From the NCBI GenBank assembly GCA_027531255.1, contig JAPZRU010000008.1, forward strand, positions 1 to 64,000: DNA of 64,000 bases. The letters are read 5' to 3'. Of this stretch, positions 16,818-26,080 are shown in pieces. A program made the translations under genes and the position numbers. Under the pieces are notes generated by a model. That model was not told the origin of the DNA. It made no database searches and saw nothing but the letters and a program-made list of their open reading frames with translations. Position 1 is the first letter of the stretch. Each line of letters starts with the position of its first letter. The stretch is from Steroidobacteraceae bacterium. Its GTDB lineage: Bacteria > Pseudomonadota > Gammaproteobacteria > Steroidobacterales > Steroidobacteraceae.

Positions 16818-17543
16818 ATGGAAACCGCCGATCTCAGCCAGCACATCTCGCGTCGCTTCAACGAGGACCTGGAGCGCGTGCGCACGCGCGTGCTGCAGAT
16901 GGGCGGTTTCGTGGAGCAGCAGCTCCAGGGGGCCGTCACGGCGCTGGTCGAAGGCGACTCGAAGCTCGGCGAGAAGGTGGCCCGCGGCGACCACGAGGTC
17001 AACGACATGGAGGTCTCGATCGACGAGGAGTGCAGCCGCATCCTCGCGACGCGCGCCCCTGCCGCCTCGGATCTCCGGCTGATCGTCGCGATCATCAAGA
17101 CGATCACCGACCTCGAGCGCATCGGCGACGAGGCGGAGAAGATCGCCTACATCGCGGCCAAGCTCGCCGACCCCGAGGGCCCTGCGGACCGCTACCGGGA
17201 GATCAAGCACCTGGGACGCCTGGCCCAGCAGATGGTGCACGCTTCGCTGGACGCGGTCGCGCGGCTCGACGCCGGCGCCGCACTCCAGATCTGCCGCGAC
17301 GACCGGGTGCTCGACGAGGAGTACGACGCCATCCAGCGGCAGTGCATCACGTTCATGATGGAAGATCCGCGCACCATCACGCGTGCGCTGGACCTGCTCT
17401 GGGTCGCGCGCGCGCTGGAACGCATCGGCGACCACGCCAAGAACATCTGCGAGTACGTGGTCTACATGGTCCACGGCAAGGACATCCGGCACACCGCTCT
17501 CGACGACGTCGAGCGCGAACTGGCGGCCCACGGGCGGCGTTGA
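16818..17543 (+). CDS. phoU: phosphate signalling protein PhoU (copy 1)
   Basis: The 241-residue protein is two PhoU helical repeats (each about 110 residues). It carries the metal-binding signature RIGDEAEKIA near residue 100 in the first repeat and the parallel ERIGDHAKNICEYV near the C-terminus. PhoU binds PhoR and PstB and holds the kinase off when phosphate is plentiful. The ATG at 16818 (after GAGGG) is chosen over upstream codons because the PhoU fold starts with ETADLSQHISRRFNEDL. This copy has the more canonical sequence of the two in the window and sits away from pstB. Confidence 0.93.
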   Translation: METADLSQHISRRFNEDLERVRTRVLQMGGFVEQQLQGAVTALVEGDSKLGEKVARGDHEVNDMEVSIDEECSRILATRAPAASDLRLIVAIIKTITDLERIGDEAEKIAYIAAKLADPEGPADRYREIKHLGRLAQQMVHASLDAVARLDAGAALQICRDDRVLDEEYDAIQRQCITFMMEDPRTITRALDLLWVARALERIGDHAKNICEYVVYMVHGKDIRHTALDDVERELAAHGRR

Positions 17544-17548
17544 GCGCG

Positions 17549-18052
17549 ATGGTCGGGGGACTCTCGCGCCGCGGCGCGAACTTCGCGGCGTTCGGCGTCT
17601 GCGCGGCGCTGACGGCGTACGCGCTGTACCAGCAGTTCGTCGTCGGGCTCGAACCGTGCCACCTCTGCATCCTGCAGCGGGTGGGCATCGTCGCGCTCGG
17701 CCTCGTGTTCCTCGCGGCGGCGCTGCAGGACCCGGGTGCGACCGGCGCCCGCGTCTACGCGGTGCTGCTCGGTCTCGTCGCGCTGGCGACCGCGGGCACG
17801 GCGGCCCGCCACGTCTGGATCCAGCAGCAGCCGGCCGGCAGCGTGCCGGCGTGCGGCGCGGACCTCGACTTCATGTTGGAGATCATGCCGCTCCACGAGG
17901 TGCTCGTGGCGGTGTTCACGGGCGGCGGCGAGTGCCAGAAGATCGACTGGTCGCTGTTCGGCCTGTCGATGCCGGCCTGGGTGCTGATGGCGGCGGTCGC
18001 GATCGGCGGCTTCGGCCTCTGGGCCAACCTGCGGAACCCGCGCGCGGCCTGA
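17549..18052 (+). CDS. dsbB: disulfide bond formation protein DsbB
   Basis: The 167-residue inner-membrane protein has four hydrophobic segments. The first periplasmic loop carries the CXXC pair in EPCHLCILQR. The second loop has the partner cysteines in VPACGADLDF and GGECQKIDW. DsbB reoxidises DsbA using quinone. The ATG at 17549 is 5 nt after the phoU stop; a TTG at 17540 is an alternative. Its presence in the pho cluster is unusual and may reflect only co-transcription. It converges on dapE with an 18-nt gap. Confidence 0.92.
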   Translation: MVGGLSRRGANFAAFGVCAALTAYALYQQFVVGLEPCHLCILQRVGIVALGLVFLAAALQDPGATGARVYAVLLGLVALATAGTAARHVWIQQQPAGSVPACGADLDFMLEIMPLHEVLVAVFTGGGECQKIDWSLFGLSMPAWVLMAAVAIGGFGLWANLRNPRAA

Positions 18053-18070
18053 CGCCGGACCCTCGGCGCG

Positions 18071-19204
18071 CTAGGCCAGCAGGCGCTCCAGCACCCGTAC
18101 GTACGTCCGGTGCAGCGCGTCCACGTCTTCGACGCGCACGCACTCGTTCACCTTGTGGATCGTGCGGTTCACGACGCCGAGTTCGACGACCTGCGCGCCC
18201 ATCGGCGCGATGAAGCGGCCGTCGGAGGTGCCGCCGCCGGTGGACAGCTTCGGCTCCCGGCCCGTCACGTCCCGCACCGCCGCGACCACGGCGTTCGAGA
18301 GTTCGCCGGCCGGCGTGTAGAACGGCTCGCCCGAAACGAACCACTCCAGCGAGTATTTCACGCCGTGCCGGTCGAGGATCTCCGTCACGGTGCTCTTCAG
18401 CCCGTCGAGCGTCTGCACCGGCGACCAGCGGAGATTGAAGCGGGCCTTGAGTTCGCCCGGGATCACGTTCGGCGCGCCCGTGCCGGCGCTGAGGTTCGAG
18501 ATCTGGAAGGTGGTGGGCTGGAAGTGCTCGTTGCCCGCGTCCCACGTGCGCGTGCTGAGCTCGGCGAGGGCGGGCGCGAACGCGTGCACGGGGTTGTCGG
18601 CGAGTTGCGGGTACGCGACGTGCCCCTGGATGCCGTGCACGGTCAACCGGCCCGAGAGGCTGCCGCGCCGGCCGATCTTCACCGTGTCGCCGTACTCGGT
18701 CTCGCTCGACGGCTCGCCGACGAGGCACCAGTCGATGCGCTCGTTGCGCGCCTTGAGATCCACCACGACGCGGCGCGTGCCGTCGACCGACGGGCCCTCC
18801 TCGTCGCTGGTGACGAGGAACGCGATGCGCCCGCGGTGGCGGGGGTGGGCGGCGACGAACTCCTCGCAGGCCGTGACCATCGCGGCGAGCCCGCTCTTCA
18901 TGTCGGCGGCGCCGCGGCCGTAGAGCAGGCCGTCCCGGACGACCGGCCGGAACGGATCGGAGTGCCACTCCTCGAGCGGGCCGGTCGGGACGACGTCGGT
19001 ATGGCCGGCGAGGCAGAACGTGGGGGCGTCGCCCACGCCGCGCGTCGCCCAGAAGTTGTCGACGTTGCCGTAGCGGAGCCGCTCGACGGTGAACCCGAGA
19101 CGCTCGAGACGTTCGATCATCACGTCCTGGCAGCCGCCGTCCACGGGGCTGACGGAGGGGCGGGCGATCAGGTCGAGGGTCAGCGCGAGGGTGGCGGATG
19201 CCAT
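18071..19204 (-). CDS. dapE: succinyl-diaminopimelate desuccinylase DapE
   Basis: At 377 residues this M20-family zinc peptidase-like enzyme hydrolyses N-succinyl-LL-diaminopimelate for lysine and peptidoglycan synthesis. Metal ligands are visible in [22 protein letters not shown] and [11 protein letters not shown], with late residues in GGTSDGRFI. The length matches DapE. I chose the ATG at 19204, with GGAG 10 nt upstream and a good sigma-70 promoter above. It breaks the plus-strand pho series, lying between dsbB and pstC. The dapC and dapD genes are 5-7 kb away on the same strand. Confidence 0.95.
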   Translation of the reverse strand: MASATLALTLDLIARPSVSPVDGGCQDVMIERLERLGFTVERLRYGNVDNFWATRGVGDAPTFCLAGHTDVVPTGPLEEWHSDPFRPVVRDGLLYGRGAADMKSGLAAMVTACEEFVAAHPRHRGRIAFLVTSDEEGPSVDGTRRVVVDLKARNERIDWCLVGEPSSETEYGDTVKIGRRGSLSGRLTVHGIQGHVAYPQLADNPVHAFAPALAELSTRTWDAGNEHFQPTTFQISNLSAGTGAPNVIPGELKARFNLRWSPVQTLDGLKSTVTEILDRHGVKYSLEWFVSGEPFYTPAGELSNAVVAAVRDVTGREPKLSTGGGTSDGRFIAPMGAQVVELGVVNRTIHKVNECVRVEDVDALHRTYVRVLERLLA

Positions 19205-19238
19205 CGGTGCGGGAGTCTCCGGGGCGCAGCGGCGCGCC

Positions 19239-19267
19239 TTTATACGGCGGTGGGCTGGGTGGGGCAA
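19239..19267 (-). promoter_or_regulatory. sigma-70 promoter of dapE
   Basis: On the minus strand TTGCCC (19267-19262) is separated by exactly 17 nt from TATAAA (19244-19239), 34 nt before the dapE start. It shares the dapE-pstC intergenic region with the divergent Pho promoter. Confidence 0.7.
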
Positions 19268-19309
19268 GCAATCCGACGAATCAGGGGCTTGCGCCACCAC
19301 CAGCAATCG

Positions 19310-19345
19310 TTGCAACAAAACTGTAATACGGTGACCGGATAATCC
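19310..19345 (+). promoter_or_regulatory. Pho box and -10 of pstCAB-phoU
   Basis: TTGCAAC-AAAA-CTGTAAT (19310-19327) is followed after 12 nt by TAATCC (19340-19345). A leader of about 110 nt separates it from the pstC start. Confidence 0.65.
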
Positions 19346-19457
19346 GCGCCTCGGCCCGGCCGCTCGGTGGGCCGCAGACGGGCGTCCCTCGCAGGCGTCC
19401 GGATCCCGCCGCGGGCCTCCGCGCGGCAAGGCCCGCTCCGAACGGTTCCGCACCTGC

Positions 19458-20846
19458 ATGCAGACGTCCACGTTCATCCTCGTGCTGATCGGGCTCGCCG
19501 TGCTGGCCTACCAGCTCGGCCGCAAGCGCTCGCTCGCGGTCGCCGGCGGCCCGAAGGGCGCGCGCAACCTGCACTCGCTGCCGTCGTACTACGGTCTGCT
19601 GACCGCGATCTGGTGCGCGGTGCCGGCGTTCGCGGTGCTCGCGATCTGGCACGCGTTCGACACCCAGATCATCACCGGCGCCGTGCTGCAGCACATGCCG
19701 GCGGAAGTCCGGGCGCTGCCCGAGGACAAGCTGGGTCTCGTGCTGAACGACGTCCGGAACGTCGTCGCGGGCAACGTGCCGATGGCGACGGCCGAGCCGT
19801 CGGTGCAGGCGGCCGCCCGCGAGTGGCTGCGTCTCGAGAGCCTGAGCCGCCTCGCGGCCGGCGGCCTCGCGCTCGCGGTCGCGCTCGCCGGCGCATTCCT
19901 GGTCTGGCGCCGGATCCAGCCGCAGCTGCGCGCGCGCAACTCCGTCGAGCGCGTGGTCGAGGCGGTGCTGATCGCGTGCTCGCTGATCGCGATCCTGACC
20001 ACCATCGGCATCGTGCTCTCGGTGCTCTACGAAGCGCTGATGTTCTTCCGCGTCGTGCCGGTCACCGAATTCATCTTCGGCACGCAGTGGTCGCCGCAGA
20101 TGGCGATCCGCGCCGATCAGGTCGGCTCGTCCGGCGCGTTCGGCGCGGTGCCGCTGTTCGCCGGCACGCTGCTGATCTCGCTGATCGCGATGCTGATCGC
20201 GGTGCCCGTCGGCCTGTTCTCGGCGATCTACCTCGCGGAGTACGCGAATCGCCGCTTCCGCGCGGTGACCAAGCCGTTCCTCGAGGTGCTGGCCGGCATC
20301 CCGACCGTCGTCTACGGCTTCTTCGCCGCGCTGACGGTCGGCCCGCTGCTCCGCGGCGTCGGCGAGTCGCTCGGGATCGAGGTGGCCTCCGAGAGCGCGC
20401 TCGCCGCCGGCCTCGTGATGGGCATCATGATCATCCCGTTCGTGTCCTCGCTGGCCGACGACATGATCACCGCGGTGCCGCAGAGCCTGCGCGACGGCGC
20501 CTACGCGCTCGGCGCCACCCGCTCCGAGACGATCCGCAACGTCGTGCTGCCGGCGGCGCTGCCGGGCATCGTCGGCGGCGTGCTGCTGGCCGTCTCCCGG
20601 GCGATCGGCGAGACGATGATCGTCGTGATGGCGGCCGGGCTCGCGGCCAACCTGACCGCGAACCCGCTCGAGGCGGTGACGACCGTCACCGTGCAGATCG
20701 TCACGCTGCTGGTCGGCGACCAGGAGTTCAACAGCCCGAAGACGCTCGCAGCCTTCGCGCTCGGCCTCGTGCTCTTCGTCTCGACGCTGGTGCTGAACGT
20801 GATCGCGCAGCACATCGTCCGCAAGTACCGGGAACAGTATGAGTGA
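19458..20846 (+). CDS. pstC: phosphate ABC transporter permease PstC
   Basis: The 462-residue inner-membrane permease is longer than E. coli PstC (about 320). The extra N-terminal 160 residues contain two membrane spans flanking a periplasmic stretch, as in the PstC_N form common outside enterobacteria. The canonical permease part contains [35 protein letters not shown] and the coupling-helix motif [20 protein letters not shown]. It pairs with PstA and PstB. The ATG at 19458 is the first codon with homology. The stop overlaps the pstA start by 8 nt. Confidence 0.95.
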   Translation: MQTSTFILVLIGLAVLAYQLGRKRSLAVAGGPKGARNLHSLPSYYGLLTAIWCAVPAFAVLAIWHAFDTQIITGAVLQHMPAEVRALPEDKLGLVLNDVRNVVAGNVPMATAEPSVQAAAREWLRLESLSRLAAGGLALAVALAGAFLVWRRIQPQLRARNSVERVVEAVLIACSLIAILTTIGIVLSVLYEALMFFRVVPVTEFIFGTQWSPQMAIRADQVGSSGAFGAVPLFAGTLLISLIAMLIAVPVGLFSAIYLAEYANRRFRAVTKPFLEVLAGIPTVVYGFFAALTVGPLLRGVGESLGIEVASESALAAGLVMGIMIIPFVSSLADDMITAVPQSLRDGAYALGATRSETIRNVVLPAALPGIVGGVLLAVSRAIGETMIVVMAAGLAANLTANPLEAVTTVTVQIVTLLVGDQEFNSPKTLAAFALGLVLFVSTLVLNVIAQHIVRKYREQYE

Positions 20847-22173
20847 CCCGACCCCCACCGCCGCGATGATCGACCCGCAGGCCCAGGCGGCCCGCGGCCG
20901 CGCGACCCGGGAGAAGGTGGCGGCGAGCCTGAAGCGCCGCTACCGAGCCGAGCGGCGCTTCCAGGCCTACGGGATGCTGGCCGTGAGCCTCGGCATCCTG
21001 TTCGTGTTCTTCCTGTTCTACTCGATCGTCTCGAAGGGCTACACGGCGTTCCAGCAGACGTACGTGAAGCTCGACGTGACGTACTCTGCCGAGGACATCG
21101 ACCCGGCCGGCAGGCGACTGCCCGCGGACCTCGAGCAGGGCAACTACCAGGCCGTGGTGCGCGCCGCGATGCGCGCGAAGTTCCCCGAGGTCGAGGGCCG
21201 CGCGACGCTGCGCAAGCTCTACGGGATGGTCAGCGACGCTGCCTACCTCGAACTGCGGGACCGGGTGATCGCGAACCCGGCGCTGGTCGGCACGAGCGAG
21301 ACCGTATGGGTGCTCGCCGACGACCACGTCGACATGGTGGTCAAGGGCCAGATCGATCGCGACGTGCCCGCGGACCAGCGCCAGATCGACGACGAGGAAC
21401 TGGGCTGGCTCAAGAAGCTCGAGGAGGACGGGCGCATCGACAAGCGCTTCAACCGCGGCTTCTTCACGGGCGGCGACTCGCGCGAGCCCGAGCAGGCCGG
21501 CGTGCTGGGCGCGGTGATGGGCTCGTTCTTCGTGCTGGTCGTCACGCTGCTGCTGTCGTTCCCGATCGGCGTGGCGGCCGCGGTCTATCTCGAGGAGTTC
21601 GCGCCGAAGAACCGGCTGACGGACCTGATCGAGGTCAACATCAACAACCTCGCGGCGGTGCCGTCGATCGTGTTCGGCCTGCTCGGCCTCGCGGTATTCA
21701 TCCAGCTGTTCGGCCTGCCGCGCTCGGCGCCGCTGGTCGGCGGACTCGTGCTGACGCTGATGACGCTGCCGACGATCATCATCGCGAGCCGCGCCGCGCT
21801 GAAGTCGGTGCCGCCGTCGATCCGCGAGGCCGCGCTCGGGATGGGCGCCTCGCAGGTGCAGACGGTGCTGCACCACGTGCTGCCGCTCGCGATGCCCGGC
21901 ATGCTCACGGGTGCGATCATCGGCATGGCGCGCGCGCTCGGCGAGAGCGCGCCGCTGCTGATGATCGGCATGGTCGCCTTCATCGTCGACGTGCCGCAGG
22001 GCTTCACCGACCCGGCCACCGTGCTGCCGGTGCAGGTGTTCCTGTGGGCCGACAGCCCGGAGCGCGCGTTCGTCGAACGCACCTCCGGCGCGATCATGGT
22101 GCTGCTCTGCTTCCTCCTGGTCATGAACGCCACGGCCGTATGGCTGCGCAGCCGCTTCGAGCGGCGCTGGTAA
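20839..22173 (+). CDS. pstA: phosphate ABC transporter permease PstA
   Basis: The 444-residue permease has an N-terminal DUF3333-type extension: one membrane span at about 45-67, then a soluble periplasmic region to about 230 with [18 protein letters not shown]. The conserved permease core has [35 protein letters not shown] and the coupling motif [19 protein letters not shown]. The long form matches the long PstC beside it. The gene overlaps pstC by 8 nt and is followed by pstB after 16 nt. Confidence 0.95.
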   Translation: MSDPTPTAAMIDPQAQAARGRATREKVAASLKRRYRAERRFQAYGMLAVSLGILFVFFLFYSIVSKGYTAFQQTYVKLDVTYSAEDIDPAGRRLPADLEQGNYQAVVRAAMRAKFPEVEGRATLRKLYGMVSDAAYLELRDRVIANPALVGTSETVWVLADDHVDMVVKGQIDRDVPADQRQIDDEELGWLKKLEEDGRIDKRFNRGFFTGGDSREPEQAGVLGAVMGSFFVLVVTLLLSFPIGVAAAVYLEEFAPKNRLTDLIEVNINNLAAVPSIVFGLLGLAVFIQLFGLPRSAPLVGGLVLTLMTLPTIIIASRAALKSVPPSIREAALGMGASQVQTVLHHVLPLAMPGMLTGAIIGMARALGESAPLLMIGMVAFIVDVPQGFTDPATVLPVQVFLWADSPERAFVERTSGAIMVLLCFLLVMNATAVWLRSRFERRW

Positions 22174-22189
22174 TCCGAGGGTCCTGAAC

Positions 22190-23071
22190 ATGGCGACCAC
22201 TAGCGAGAACGTGCGTTCCAACCTGCCGCCGCGCGCCAGCGTTTCGGCGGCGGCGGACCAGTCGCAGCCCGGCGAGCAGCTGGACACGAAGACGGTCGGG
22301 CAGGTCACGGTCGCGAACCCCGTGATGACGGCGCGCAAGGTCAACGTGCACTACGGCGACAAGCACGCGATCAAGGACGTCAGCATCGACATCGCCTCGA
22401 ACGCCGTGATCGCGTTCATCGGCCCGTCGGGCTGCGGCAAGTCCACGTTCCTCCGGTGCCTCAACCGGATGAACGACACGATCGACTCGGCGCGCGTGAC
22501 CGGCCACATCGCGCTCGAGGGGCAGGACATCTACGACAAGCGCCAGGACGTGGTGCAGCTGCGCGCCCGCGTCGGCATGGTGTTCCAGAAGCCGAACCCG
22601 TTCCCGAAGTCGATCTTCGAGAACATCGCCTACGGGCCGCGCATCCACGGCCTGGCCGCCAACCGCGCCGATCTCGACGAGATCGTGCAGACCTCGCTGC
22701 AGAAGGCCGGCCTCTGGGAGGAGGTGAAGGATCGCCTCGACCACCCGGGCACCAGCCTGTCGGGCGGTCAGCAGCAGCGCCTGTGCATCGCCCGCGCGAT
22801 CGCCGTCGACCCCGAGGTGATCCTGATGGACGAGCCTTGCTCCGCGCTCGACCCGATCGCGACCGCGCGCATCGAGGACCTGATCGACGAACTCCGCCAG
22901 AGCTACTCGATCGTGATCGTCACGCACAACATGCAGCAGGCCGCCCGCGTCTCGCAGCGCACGGCGTACTTCCACCTCGGCGACCTGATCGAGGTCGGCG
23001 CGACGGACGTGATCTTCACGAATCCGCGCCACAAGCTGACCGAGGACTACATCACCGGTCGCTTTGGCTGA
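22190..23071 (+). CDS. pstB: phosphate ABC transporter ATP-binding protein PstB
   Basis: The 293-residue ABC ATPase drives PstCA. Walker A is GPSGCGKST (78-86), the signature is LSGGQQQR and Walker B is [13 protein letters not shown]; the PstB-specific [25 protein letters not shown] is present. About 40 N-terminal residues before the ABC domain are low-complexity and not usual. A start further inside is possible, but the annotated ATG follows the pstA stop by 16 nt. Confidence 0.96.
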   Translation: MATTSENVRSNLPPRASVSAAADQSQPGEQLDTKTVGQVTVANPVMTARKVNVHYGDKHAIKDVSIDIASNAVIAFIGPSGCGKSTFLRCLNRMNDTIDSARVTGHIALEGQDIYDKRQDVVQLRARVGMVFQKPNPFPKSIFENIAYGPRIHGLAANRADLDEIVQTSLQKAGLWEEVKDRLDHPGTSLSGGQQQRLCIARAIAVDPEVILMDEPCSALDPIATARIEDLIDELRQSYSIVIVTHNMQQAARVSQRTAYFHLGDLIEVGATDVIFTNPRHKLTEDYITGRFG

Positions 23072-23099
23072 GCGGGTTGCCGCGGGCAGGAGGCGCGCG

Positions 23100-23783
23100 G
23101 TGGACGCGAGAGTGACGACGGGAGGGCCGGACGGCCACACCGTCCGGGGCTACGACGGCGACCTGCTGTACCTGCGCATGCAGGTGCTGGAGCTCGGCGG
23201 CTACGCGATCGAGCAGGTGACGCGCGCCGTCGAGGCGCTGGTCGAGGGCCGCGATTCCCTCGCGCGCGCGGTACTCGCGCGGCACGAGAAGGTGCGGTCG
23301 GGGCACGCGGCGATCGAGGACTACGTGGTCGGCCTGCTGGCGCGCCGCGCGCCGGTGGCGAGCGACCTGCGGTCGATCCTCGCGATCGCGCGCATCGCGA
23401 CCGACCTGGAGCGGGTGGGCAACGCTGCCCGCAAGATCACCCGGATCACGCTCGACCTGCGACGGGATGCGCCCGACGCGCGGCTCGGCCCGTTCTACCG
23501 CGACGTGCGCCGGATAGCGGGCCATGCGACCGCGATGCTGCGCGACGCGCTCGACTGCTTCGACCGGGGCGACGTCGCCGGCGCCGAGGCGGTGGTCGAG
23601 CGCGACGCGGAGATCGACGCAGAGTTCCGGCTGGCGCTGCGCGATCTGGTCACCCACGTGGTGGAGGACGCGCGTCACCTCCCGGTGACGATTCACACGG
23701 TGTTCGTGATCAAGGCGCTGGAGCGCGTCGGCGACCACGCGCGCAACGTCGCGGCGGCGGTGCCGCGGCTGCACCGGCGCTAG
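23100..23783 (+). CDS. phoU: PhoU-family protein (copy 2)
   Basis: At 227 residues this is a divergent PhoU with two helical repeats: DLERVGNAARKITRI in the first and KALERVGDHARNVAAAV in the second. I chose the GTG at 23100 because a perfect AGGAGG lies 6 nt upstream. The frame is also open from a TTG at 23064 inside pstB, but that has no comparable site. The position directly after pstB is the classical one for PhoU, although the copy at 16818 is closer to the family consensus. The two may divide repression of PhoR and control of PstB transport. Confidence 0.9.
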   Translation: MDARVTTGGPDGHTVRGYDGDLLYLRMQVLELGGYAIEQVTRAVEALVEGRDSLARAVLARHEKVRSGHAAIEDYVVGLLARRAPVASDLRSILAIARIATDLERVGNAARKITRITLDLRRDAPDARLGPFYRDVRRIAGHATAMLRDALDCFDRGDVAGAEAVVERDAEIDAEFRLALRDLVTHVVEDARHLPVTIHTVFVIKALERVGDHARNVAAAVPRLHRR

Positions 23784-23793
23784 AGGCAGGCTC

Positions 23794-23817
23794 GCGCCGG
23801 CGGCACCCGCCGCGCGC
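23794..23817. terminator. hairpin between convergent phoU and dapD
   Basis: CGCGCCGGCGG and CCGCCGCGCG form a stem with one bulged C in the 41-nt gap between convergent genes. No T-tract follows, so termination strength is doubtful. Confidence 0.35.
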
Positions 23818-23824
23818 AGGAGAA

Positions 23825-24646
23825 TCAGTCCCGCAGCAGTTCGTTGATCGAAGTCTTCGCGCGCGTCTGCGCGTCCACCCGTTTCACGATCACCGCGCAG
23901 TACAGCGAATACCTGCCGTCCTTCGACGGCAGGTTGCCAGGCACCACCACCGCTCCCGCCGGCACGCGCCCGTAGGTGATCTCGCCGGACTCGCGGTCGT
24001 AGATCTTCGTGCTGGCACCGATGTAGACGCCCATCGAGATCACGGCGCCGCGCTCGACCACCACGCCCTCGACGATCTCGGAGCGCGCGCCGACGAAGCA
24101 GTCGTCCTCGACGATCGTAGGGCTCGCCTGCAGCGGCTCCAGCACGCCGCCGATGCCGACGCCGCCGGACAGGTGGACGTTCCTGCCGATCTGCGCGCAC
24201 GAGCCGACCGTGGCCCAGGTGTCGACCATCGTGCCGGCCCCGACGTGCGCGCCGATGTTCACGTAGCTCGGCATGAGCACCGCGCCGGGCGCGACGTACG
24301 CGCCCTTGCGGACGACCGCCGGCGGCACCACGCGTGCGCCGCCGGCGGCGAATTCGGCGTCGCCCATGCCCGCGTACTTCAGCGGCACCTTGTCGTAGAA
24401 ATTCGTGTAGCCGGCTTGCACGGTGGCGTTGTCGTGCGTGCGGAAGTACAGCAGCACCGACTTCTTCAGCCATTCGTTCACGGTCCACCCGGACGCGGAC
24501 GGCTCGGCCACGCGCACGGCGCCGCGGTCGAGCAGGCCGAGAACCTCGTCGAGCGCGTTCGTCAGCTCGAGCGGTGCATTCTTCGCGGTGAATTCCGCGC
24601 GGCGGTCCCAGTGGGCTTCGATCGTCTGGCGGAGGGCTTCGGTCAT
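23825..24646 (-). CDS. dapD: tetrahydrodipicolinate N-succinyltransferase DapD
   Basis: The 273-residue trimeric enzyme transfers succinate from succinyl-CoA to tetrahydrodipicolinate. The N-terminal helical part (1-100) includes [15 protein letters not shown]. The left-handed beta-helix follows, with hexapeptide turns such as [32 protein letters not shown] and [13 protein letters not shown]. The length matches E. coli DapD (274). The ATG at 24646 is used; a longer frame starts at 24682. It lies downstream of dapC with a 187-nt gap that contains a short tandem repeat. Confidence 0.96.
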   Translation of the reverse strand: MTEALRQTIEAHWDRRAEFTAKNAPLELTNALDEVLGLLDRGAVRVAEPSASGWTVNEWLKKSVLLYFRTHDNATVQAGYTNFYDKVPLKYAGMGDAEFAAGGARVVPPAVVRKGAYVAPGAVLMPSYVNIGAHVGAGTMVDTWATVGSCAQIGRNVHLSGGVGIGGVLEPLQASPTIVEDDCFVGARSEIVEGVVVERGAVISMGVYIGASTKIYDRESGEITYGRVPAGAVVVPGNLPSKDGRYSLYCAVIVKRVDAQTRAKTSINELLRD

Positions 24647-24784
24647 CGGAGTTTCCAGGAGAGGAGAGGGACGCGCGGGCACGACGCCGCGGCACGGGAG
24701 CGCGAAGAGTAGCCTGCGGCGCGCGCGGCGTCAGCGCGCCCCTCGCCGTCGGCCGGGCGTCGGGCGCGCCCCGGGCATCCGCCC

Positions 24785-24831
24785 GGCCCACGGACGTACG
24801 TCGGGCCCACGGACGTACGCCGGGCCCACGG
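24785..24831. repeat. 19-nt tandem repeat, 2.5 copies, between dapD and dapC
   Basis: GGCCCACGGACGTACGTCG (24785-24803) is repeated with one change at 24804-24822 and partly at 24823-24831. Each full unit contains the palindrome CGTACG. It ends 3 nt before the dapC stop codon. No function is evident. Confidence 0.8.
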
Positions 24832-24833
24832 CG

Positions 24834-26051
24834 TCAGCCGTCGCGCACGAAGGCCGCGATCCGCTGCGCGGCCGCGACACATTCCTCGACGGTCGCGACC
24901 AGCGAGATCCGGACGCGCCCCCGGCCGGGGTTGACGCCGTGCAGGCCGTCGCGCGCCAGGTAGCTGCCGGGCACGACGGTGACGTTCTGCGTCTCGAACA
25001 GCGCGCGCGTGAACGCGGTGTCGTCGCCGGGCACTTTCGGCCAGAGATAGAACCCTGCGTCCGGCCGCTCTACGTCCAGCACCGGCTGCAGGATCGGCAG
25101 CACCGCGTCGAACTTGGCGCGGTACAGCGCGCGGTTCTCGACGACGTGCGCATCGTCGTTCCAGGCGGCGATGCTGGCCGCCTGCACGTGTACCGGCATC
25201 GCGCAGCCGTGGTAAGTGCGGTACAGCAGGAAGCGCTTCAGCAGCGCGGCGTCGCCGGCGACGAAGCCCGAGCGCAGGCCGGGGAGGCTCGAGCGCTTCG
25301 ACAGGCTGTGGAACACGACGACGCGCTCGAAGCCCGTGCGCCCGGCGGCGCGGCACGCGCCCAGGAAGCCGGGCGGCGGTGCCGCCTCGTCCAGGTAGAT
25401 CTCGGCGTAACACTCGTCCGCGGCGATCGCGAAGTCGTGACGCTCGGCGAGTTCCAGCGCGCGTCGCAGCCAGGCCTCGCTCGCCACGGTGCCGGTCGGG
25501 TTGCCGGGCGAGCACAGGAACAGCACCTGCACCCGGTCCCATACGGCCGCCGGCACCGCATCGAGATCCGGCAGGAAGCCGCCCGCCGGCGTGGTGTCGA
25601 GGTAGTACGGCTCGGCGCCGGCGAGCAGTGCCGCGCCCTCGTAGATCTGGTAGCCGGGATTCGGCATCGCGACGAGCGGCCGGCGCGCCCGGTCGCCCGA
25701 CTCGACGTCGGCGACGGCCTGCACGAACGCGAACAGCGCCTCTCGTGTGCCGCTGACCGGCAGCACCATCGTGTCGGGGTCCACGCTGCCGCCGAGGCCG
25801 TAGCGGCGCTCGAGCCAGCCGGCGACCGCCCGCCGGAACTCGGGCGTGCCCGCGGTCGCCGGATACACGCCGAGGCCGTGCAGCGCGCCCGTCAGGGCCT
25901 CGACCGCGAGCCGCGGTGGCGCGTGCTTCGGCTCGCCGATCGACAGCGCGACGTGCGGGAGGTGCGCGGGCGGCGTCGCGCCGGCCTTCAGGCGGGCGAG
26001 GCGCTCGAACGGGTAGGCGTACAGCAGGTCGAGGCGCGGATTCGTGCGCAA
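24834..26051 (-). CDS. dapC: succinyldiaminopimelate aminotransferase DapC
   Basis: At 405 residues this is a class I PLP aminotransferase. PNPGYQIYEG and CSPGNPTG line the cofactor site. The PLP lysine is in FHSLSKRSSLPGLRSGF, and RVRISLVA near the end provides the substrate arginine. It makes N-succinyl-LL-2,6-diaminopimelate, between the DapD and DapE steps. The TTG at 26051 is chosen: GGGGAG lies about 9 nt upstream and the family N-terminus (TNPRLDLLYAYPFERL) follows at once. It sits between glnD and dapD, an arrangement shared with other gammaproteobacteria. Confidence 0.92.
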   Translation of the reverse strand: MRTNPRLDLLYAYPFERLARLKAGATPPAHLPHVALSIGEPKHAPPRLAVEALTGALHGLGVYPATAGTPEFRRAVAGWLERRYGLGGSVDPDTMVLPVSGTREALFAFVQAVADVESGDRARRPLVAMPNPGYQIYEGAALLAGAEPYYLDTTPAGGFLPDLDAVPAAVWDRVQVLFLCSPGNPTGTVASEAWLRRALELAERHDFAIAADECYAEIYLDEAAPPPGFLGACRAAGRTGFERVVVFHSLSKRSSLPGLRSGFVAGDAALLKRFLLYRTYHGCAMPVHVQAASIAAWNDDAHVVENRALYRAKFDAVLPILQPVLDVERPDAGFYLWPKVPGDDTAFTRALFETQNVTVVPGSYLARDGLHGVNPGRGRVRISLVATVEECVAAAQRIAAFVRDG

Positions 26052-26080
26052 GCGATCGTCTCCCCAGGATCGGCCCGGCC

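Noticed and set aside
23064-23099. Upstream TTG start for the second phoU
   Set aside because: No ribosome-binding site, while GTG 23100 has AGGAGG at ideal spacing and precedes the conserved region.
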